Source: UBA2256 sp964531105
GTDB lineage: Bacteria; Spirochaetota; Spirochaetia; Treponematales; Rectinemataceae
Direction of reading: 5' to 3'
Length of the DNA stretch: 9,195 nt
NCBI GenBank assembly: GCA_964531105.1
Contig: CAZHFN010000059.1
Location: forward strand, 1 to 9,195
The translations under genes were made by a program, and so were the position numbers. Under the pieces are notes generated by a model that saw nothing but the letters and a program-made list of their open reading frames with translations, did no database searches and was not told the origin of the DNA. Positions within the stretch are counted from its first letter, which is position 1. Each line of letters starts with the position of its first letter. Shown here one piece after another: positions 5,748 through 9,195 of the stretch.

Positions 5748-6515
5748 TTAGCCGATTTCGAGGCTTTTGTATATTTCCAAGGCATAGGCGCCGAATTGAG
5801 GTTGTACCCGGACTTCCTGAAGACGAGGCCTGGGCAATTTTATATCTAGCGATTCGATCATTCTGGATGGCCGGGCCGAGAGCACAATCACTCTATCTGA
5901 TAAAAAGACCGCTTCGTTGATGCCATGGGTAACAAAGAGTATTGTCTTGCCTGTTTCCTGCCAGATGCGTAAAAGCTCGATATTCAGCCTTTCCCTGGTT
6001 ATTGCGTCCAAGGCTCCGAAAGGCTCGTCCATCAATAAAAGCTTGGGATCGTGGACAAGGGCTCGGGCTATGGAAACGCGCTGTTGCATGCCTCCAGAGA
6101 GTTCACCGGGATACCTATCTTCGAAGCCCTCCAAGCCTACGAGGGCAAGGAGATAGCGAGCCCGTTCCTCCATGGCTCTTCGATCCTTCTTCAGAATTTC
6201 GATCGGCAGAAGGACATTGTCGATCACCTTTCTCCAATGGAGGAGCAGGGGTTTTTGGAACACAAATCCGACTTCCCGGGTAATATCGAAGTCTTCTTTA
6301 TCGACAAGTATTTCTCCCGAAGATTTAGGCAACAGCCCCGCTATGATTTTGAGAAGCGTAGTTTTGCCGCAACCCGAAGGCCCCACTATCGAGACGAATT
6401 CCTTTGGAAAGACATCGAAGGTAACGTCGCCGAGGGCTTTCAGCTCGGTGCCGCCTGTTGTGTAGGTTTTTTTTACATTTTTAAGAGAAAGCAAAGGCTT
6501 ACTTTCGTCGCGCAT
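5748..6515 (-). CDS. ABC transporter ATPase, NitT/TauT (SsuB/TauB) type
   Basis: The 255-residue ATP-hydrolysing subunit on the inner face of the membrane that powers the two permeases of this operon. All motifs are intact: Walker A GPSGCGKTT (45-53), Q-loop FQKP with Q87, signature LSGGMQQR (139-146), Walker B LLLMDEP (159-165) with E164, D-loop ALD (168-170) and switch H197 in THGINEA. The LLLHWRKVIDNVLLP stretch after the Q-loop is typical of the nitrate/taurine/sulfonate group. ATG 6515 is chosen since AAGGTGG (6531-6525) lies 9 nt upstream and homologues begin here; the longer in-frame start at 6590 lies inside a strong hairpin. It follows the binding-protein gene by 108 bp, the largest gap in the operon. 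Confidence 0.95.
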   Translation of the reverse strand: MRDESKPLLSLKNVKKTYTTGGTELKALGDVTFDVFPKEFVSIVGPSGCGKTTLLKIIAGLLPKSSGEILVDKEDFDITREVGFVFQKPLLLHWRKVIDNVLLPIEILKKDRRAMEERARYLLALVGLEGFEDRYPGELSGGMQQRVSIARALVHDPKLLLMDEPFGALDAITRERLNIELLRIWQETGKTILFVTHGINEAVFLSDRVIVLSARPSRMIESLDIKLPRPRLQEVRVQPQFGAYALEIYKSLEIG

Positions 6516-6563
6516 CGCTGGCCACCACCTTGACTTCAAATAGGAATCAGAAAGTCGAAATAT

Positions 6564-6596
6564 GCGGGCGTGGCTGGTTATCCCAGCCACGCCCGC
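6564..6596 (-). terminator. Strong intercistronic hairpin after the binding-protein gene
   Basis: A perfect 14-bp GC-rich stem (6564-6577 with 6583-6596) and a 5-nt loop lie 27 bp past the binding-protein stop. On the minus strand the stem is followed by ATATTTC, a poor T-run, so full termination is doubtful. Such hairpins often protect the upstream mRNA or end part of the transcripts, giving more binding protein than ATPase. It is labelled terminator as the closest type; attenuator or 3'-stabiliser is equally possible. Confidence 0.6.
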
Positions 6597-6623
6597 TCCG
6601 AATCACAGATTCGGCGTTACTAC

Positions 6624-7613
6624 TCAGAAGCTAAACTTGAACGGAGGGCTGGGAAGGAATTCCGGAGAATAATAGTATGTGGGGTCCGGATTCATAGCCA
6701 AGCCTTTTTCCTTTACGATGTTGATCGTATCCTGCATTCTCGATGGATCGATATAACCGATGCCGAAGTTCTTGTAGCGATCGGTCTTGAAGAATTCCTT
6801 CACCGCGGTCAAATTGGCGATAAAATCGTCGGTGTTGATGGGGTGATACTTAGAGAGAATGGAAATCGCTTCGGGAATGTTGTTGAGCGTATATTGCCAG
6901 GCCCTGTAAGATACTTTGAGGAACTTGCGCAGGGTTTCAGGGTTGCTCTTCATGAAGTCCGCGTTGGCGATGTAGCTATGGGCATAGGCATTAAAACCAT
7001 AGTCTGCCCATATGATCGCGCCTAGCTGATCGGCGGGAACCGCTTTTTCCATAAAGGGCTTGCCGGTGAAAAGCTCGAATACTACATCGGCCTGCCTAGA
7101 TCCCAAGGCGGCCGGTTTTGCCGTCGGTTCTATGTTGATAAACTTCACGTCGGTAGCGTTGAGGCCGATGAGCTTGGCGAAAGCCGGCCACATAACCTTA
7201 TGCCCGTCAGATGCCGGTACTGCTACTGTTTTTCCCTTGAGGTCCTGGGCTGTCTTGATGCCGGAGTCCTTCCAGAAGAACATGCAGTTGGGGTGCTTAT
7301 CGAAGATTATGCCTACGATCTTCACGTTAGCGCCCTTCGCCCTAGCCTCGATAGGAACCGGGGCGTCGGAAATGCCGATATGAGCCTTACCGGCATCCAC
7401 CATCTGCACGGTGAATCCCGAGCCCTGGCCAATCATGACATTGACATCCAAACCTTCTTCCTTGAACCAACCTTTTTCCATTGCGACATAGTAGGGAGCA
7501 TGGTCGCCGGAAATCTTCCAGTTCAGCTGAAAGTTAACCTTTGTTGCCTGTGCCGAAATCCCTGCTAGAACCAGCAGCGTGAGCGCGACTGTGGCTATGA
7601 TCCGTTTTCGCAT
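6624..7613 (-). CDS. NMT1/THI5-like ABC substrate-binding protein
   Basis: Periplasmic binding protein of 329 residues (or lipid-free exported equivalent) that supplies the adjoining permeases. It has a Sec signal peptide (RKR, hydrophobic 5-19, cleavage near ISAQA at 19-23) with no lipobox cysteine. The mature start NFQLNWKISGDHAPYYVAMEKGWF (27-50) is the NMT1/THI5 family signature, seen in binding proteins for pyrimidine precursors (ThiY), riboflavin and related compounds and, more distantly, nitrate and sulfonates; GQGSG and the later DLKGKTVAVPASDG segment fit too. ATG 7613 is preferred over 7661 because AGGAGG (7626-7621) is 7 nt upstream and the signal peptide starts there. Flanked on both sides by hairpins, suggesting higher expression than its neighbours. 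Aromatic residues near the N terminus suggest a flat ring ligand, but this is inference; no thiamine genes or TPP riboswitch are visible. Confidence 0.93.
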   Translation of the reverse strand: MRKRIIATVALTLLVLAGISAQATKVNFQLNWKISGDHAPYYVAMEKGWFKEEGLDVNVMIGQGSGFTVQMVDAGKAHIGISDAPVPIEARAKGANVKIVGIIFDKHPNCMFFWKDSGIKTAQDLKGKTVAVPASDGHKVMWPAFAKLIGLNATDVKFINIEPTAKPAALGSRQADVVFELFTGKPFMEKAVPADQLGAIIWADYGFNAYAHSYIANADFMKSNPETLRKFLKVSYRAWQYTLNNIPEAISILSKYHPINTDDFIANLTAVKEFFKTDRYKNFGIGYIDPSRMQDTINIVKEKGLAMNPDPTYYYSPEFLPSPPFKFSF

Positions 7614-7648
7614 CAGAGAACCTCCTGTTCGAGAGAATATGAAATTCC

Positions 7649-7672
7649 GCAGGAGCGCCAAGGCGATCCTGC
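7649..7672 (-). repeat. Hairpin between the permease and binding-protein genes
   Basis: GCAGGA (7649-7654) pairs with TCCTGC (7667-7672), with a further 3-bp inner stem (7656-7658 with 7663-7665) past one mismatch. It lies in the 73-bp gap between the permease stop and the binding-protein start, 22 bp upstream of the AGGAGG. There is no T-run beyond a short ATTTC, so a terminator is unlikely; a processing or stability element at the 5' end of the binding-protein mRNA is possible. Confidence 0.4.
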
Positions 7673-7686
7673 ATTAAGCGCTAAGA

Positions 7687-8487
7687 TCAATTGTCATCCC
7701 TGCCCCTGAACTGCCAGGGCATGCAGAGCCTCTCAAGCCCCGATACGATGCCAAACAACGCGACACCGAACAGGGACACGAGCATGAGACCGGCGAAAAT
7801 GGGTGGGGAATCCATGGTGTATTGGGAATTGATGATTATGTACCCCAAGCCCTTGTCGGAAGCGACAAACTCCCCGACTATCGCTCCGACGACGCACATC
7901 GTGGAGCTGATTTTTAACCCGGTGAAAATATAGGGGAGCGAATTAGGCAACCTGAGCTTCAAGAATATTTGCAGTTTAGTTCCGTTAAGATACTTTACCA
8001 AGTCCAACAGGTCATCCTCTATTTCGAACAGCCCCACAGTGGTATTTATCACCACGGGGAAAAAGGAAACGAGGAAGGCGATCAGTATGTTCGTCTTCAG
8101 GCCATAGCCAAACCAGAGCACGAGGAGCGGGGCTATCGCCACGATGGGCAAAGAGTTCAAAAATACAAATGCCGGCATTATTATTTTTTTTATTGTCGCG
8201 TTCCATGCCAGGCCAATCGCGATGGAAATGCCGAGTATAGAGGTTACGATAAAAGAAATAACCAGTTCCTTCAGCGTTATGCGAATATGAACGATCCAGC
8301 TGTAGTTCGCGTCGGGCTGGGGAAGGAAAAGGTGCTCGAGGGCCACGATAGGAGAAGGGAGAATATATTCTTTAACCTTGAATATCCTGACGCATAATTC
8401 CCAGATCACGAGCATCACGAGAATGACCGCAGGGGTTTTTAGGCGCGCCCAGATAGAATTCATTTTAAAGGCAGGCAGGTTTTTCAT
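7687..8487 (-). CDS. ABC transporter permease, NitT/TauT type (second of a pair)
   Basis: Inner-membrane channel subunit of 266 residues, the normal length for SsuC/TauC-type permeases. Hydrophobic segments are visible near 19-35, 74-94, 103-126, 133-153, 194-212 and 225-250, consistent with six membrane spans. The cytoplasmic EAA-like loop that docks the ATPase lies at about 165-185 (LNGTKLQIFLKLRLPNSLP). The ATG at 8487 overlaps the stop of the preceding permease gene by 4 nt (ATGA) and has GGAGAG (8499-8494) 6 nt upstream; ATG 8463 has no ribosome site. It is clearly paralogous to the upstream permease: KLQIF, PNSLPYIF and GEFVAS segments are shared. The two probably form a heterodimer. 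Confidence 0.93.
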   Translation of the reverse strand: MKNLPAFKMNSIWARLKTPAVILVMLVIWELCVRIFKVKEYILPSPIVALEHLFLPQPDANYSWIVHIRITLKELVISFIVTSILGISIAIGLAWNATIKKIIMPAFVFLNSLPIVAIAPLLVLWFGYGLKTNILIAFLVSFFPVVINTTVGLFEIEDDLLDLVKYLNGTKLQIFLKLRLPNSLPYIFTGLKISSTMCVVGAIVGEFVASDKGLGYIIINSQYTMDSPPIFAGLMLVSLFGVALFGIVSGLERLCMPWQFRGRDDN

Positions 8488-9195
8488 GTCGCACTCTCCG
8501 ATTTTTCAGTATTCCACGGCATGAGTACGCGCTCGAGGAAATCTATCAATGCGAATAATCCCAGCCCCATGGCTGAAATCAGGAAAAGTGCGGCAAACAT
8601 GGGAGGCGTATTCATCATCGCCTGAGAATCTTTTATAAGAAAGCCCAAGCCCTGGCTGGATGCTACGAACTCTCCCACGATAACTCCGACTACGGTCATG
8701 GTCGCGCTGACCTTGAGGCCAGAAAAAATATAAGGCAGGGAGTTGGGAATCCTGATTTTCATGAATATCTGTAGCTTGGACGCGTTGAGGTAGCGTATAA
8801 GATCCAGCAGGTCTTCGTCTACCGAATTCAATCCGGCAATGGTGTTGAGGACGACAGGGAAGAAGGCCACGATGATCGCGATAGTCACATTCGCCGTAAA
8901 CCCATAGCCGAGCCAGATCAGGAAGAGAGGCGCCAGGGCGATTTTGGGGAGTGAATTTAAAACAGCGATCACAGGCATAAATATATTTCGTAACAGTTTA
9001 GACCAGGAAATGAAGAGTGCCAGGAAAAAGCCTACGAGGGCTGTCAGCAAAAAGCTTACGGCAATTTCTACCAGTGTGGTGCGTATATGCACCCACCAGG
9101 TATTCTCGGCAACCAGCTCATTTGAAAAAAGGCTTTTAAATACCGAAATTGGCGAAGGAACAACGAATTCCTTTACCTTGAAAACCATTATAAGC
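8484..9195 (-). CDS. ABC transporter permease, NitT/TauT type (first of a pair), 5' end cut off
   Basis: Membrane subunit of the same ABC importer; 236 residues are visible and the gene runs off the right edge. An ATG at 9188 exists, but the frame stays open to the edge (L-I-M-V), the aligned region of the partner permease (residues 34-50) is preceded there by a first membrane span, and no ribosome site fits, so the true start lies outside. Visible: FKVKEFVVPSPI, five hydrophobic stretches, the EAA-like loop LNASKLQIFMKIRIPNSLP and GEFVAS. Its stop overlaps the start of the next permease by 4 nt, which implies coupled translation and matched amounts. The operon promoter must lie to the right of the window. 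Confidence 0.92.
   Translation of the reverse strand, partial: LIMVFKVKEFVVPSPISVFKSLFSNELVAENTWWVHIRTTLVEIAVSFLLTALVGFFLALFISWSKLLRNIFMPVIAVLNSLPKIALAPLFLIWLGYGFTANVTIAIIVAFFPVVLNTIAGLNSVDEDLLDLIRYLNASKLQIFMKIRIPNSLPYIFSGLKVSATMTVVGVIVGEFVASSQGLGFLIKDSQAMMNTPPMFAALFLISAMGLGLFALIDFLERVLMPWNTEKSESAT

Noticed and set aside
6051..6533. A 160-codon plus-strand open frame opposite the ABC ATPase gene
   Set aside because: It lies antisense to a gene with all ABC motifs, resembles no protein family, and has no suitable ribosome site; it is a shadow of coding bias on the other strand, as are the other overlapping frames in the window.
6516..6590. Longer N terminus of the ABC ATPase from 6590
   Set aside because: The start codon would lie inside a 14-bp perfect hairpin, while the ATG at 6515 has a suitable AAGGTGG site and matches the family length.
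7614..7686. TPP or other riboswitch before the NMT1-like binding protein
   Set aside because: The 73-bp gap is too short and shows no conserved riboswitch core; only a simple hairpin is seen. The operon leader lies outside the window.

Overview
The window looks like chromosomal DNA of a Gram-negative-type bacterium: two extracytoplasmic solute-binding proteins and one metallo-hydrolase carry Sec-type signal peptides, and the genes are tightly packed with good AGGAGG-like ribosome binding sites. Genes are moderately GC-rich and the spacers AT-rich. The style of the signal peptides, the mix of TRAP and NitT/TauT-type transporters and the EF-Ts sequence would fit a spirochaete (Treponema/Sphaerochaeta-like), but this is a low-confidence impression and no rRNA or other phylogenetic anchor is present.

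Left part (1-2717). A TRAP-type solute-binding protein (minus strand) and an SDR oxidoreductase (plus strand) are divergently transcribed from a 139-bp spacer with overlapping promoter-like sequences and an operator-like palindrome. The SDR gene converges, with only 17 bp between stops, on a minus-strand gene for an exported metallo-beta-lactamase-fold hydrolase. No TRAP membrane subunits are visible; the left edge cuts through a GC-rich inverted repeat downstream of the TRAP gene.

Middle (2718-3876). An isolated gene for translation elongation factor Ts (tsf) stands without its usual partner rpsB. It has a promoter-like sequence of its own with a palindrome filling the -35/-10 spacer. Its N-terminal domain contains a fourfold heptapeptide repeat just before the conserved TDFV motif. 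Between tsf and the hydrolase gene lies an inverted repeat that could mask the hydrolase ribosome binding site in read-through mRNA.

Right part (3877-9195). A six-gene minus-strand operon, entering from beyond the right edge, encodes two paralogous NitT/TauT-type ABC permeases, an NMT1/THI5-like binding protein, the ABC ATPase, a Gfo/Idh/MocA oxidoreductase and a creatininase-family protein. The genes are separated by a 4-nt overlap or by short gaps, two of which contain hairpins flanking the binding-protein gene. I infer an uptake-and-catabolism unit: the ABC system imports a small, perhaps amide- or sugar-related compound, and the two cytoplasmic enzymes process it. The substrate cannot be read from the sequence, and the creatininase-like protein lacks residues normally used at one metal site, so its chemistry may be new.

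No rRNA, tRNA, CRISPR array, insertion sequence or integrase was seen.
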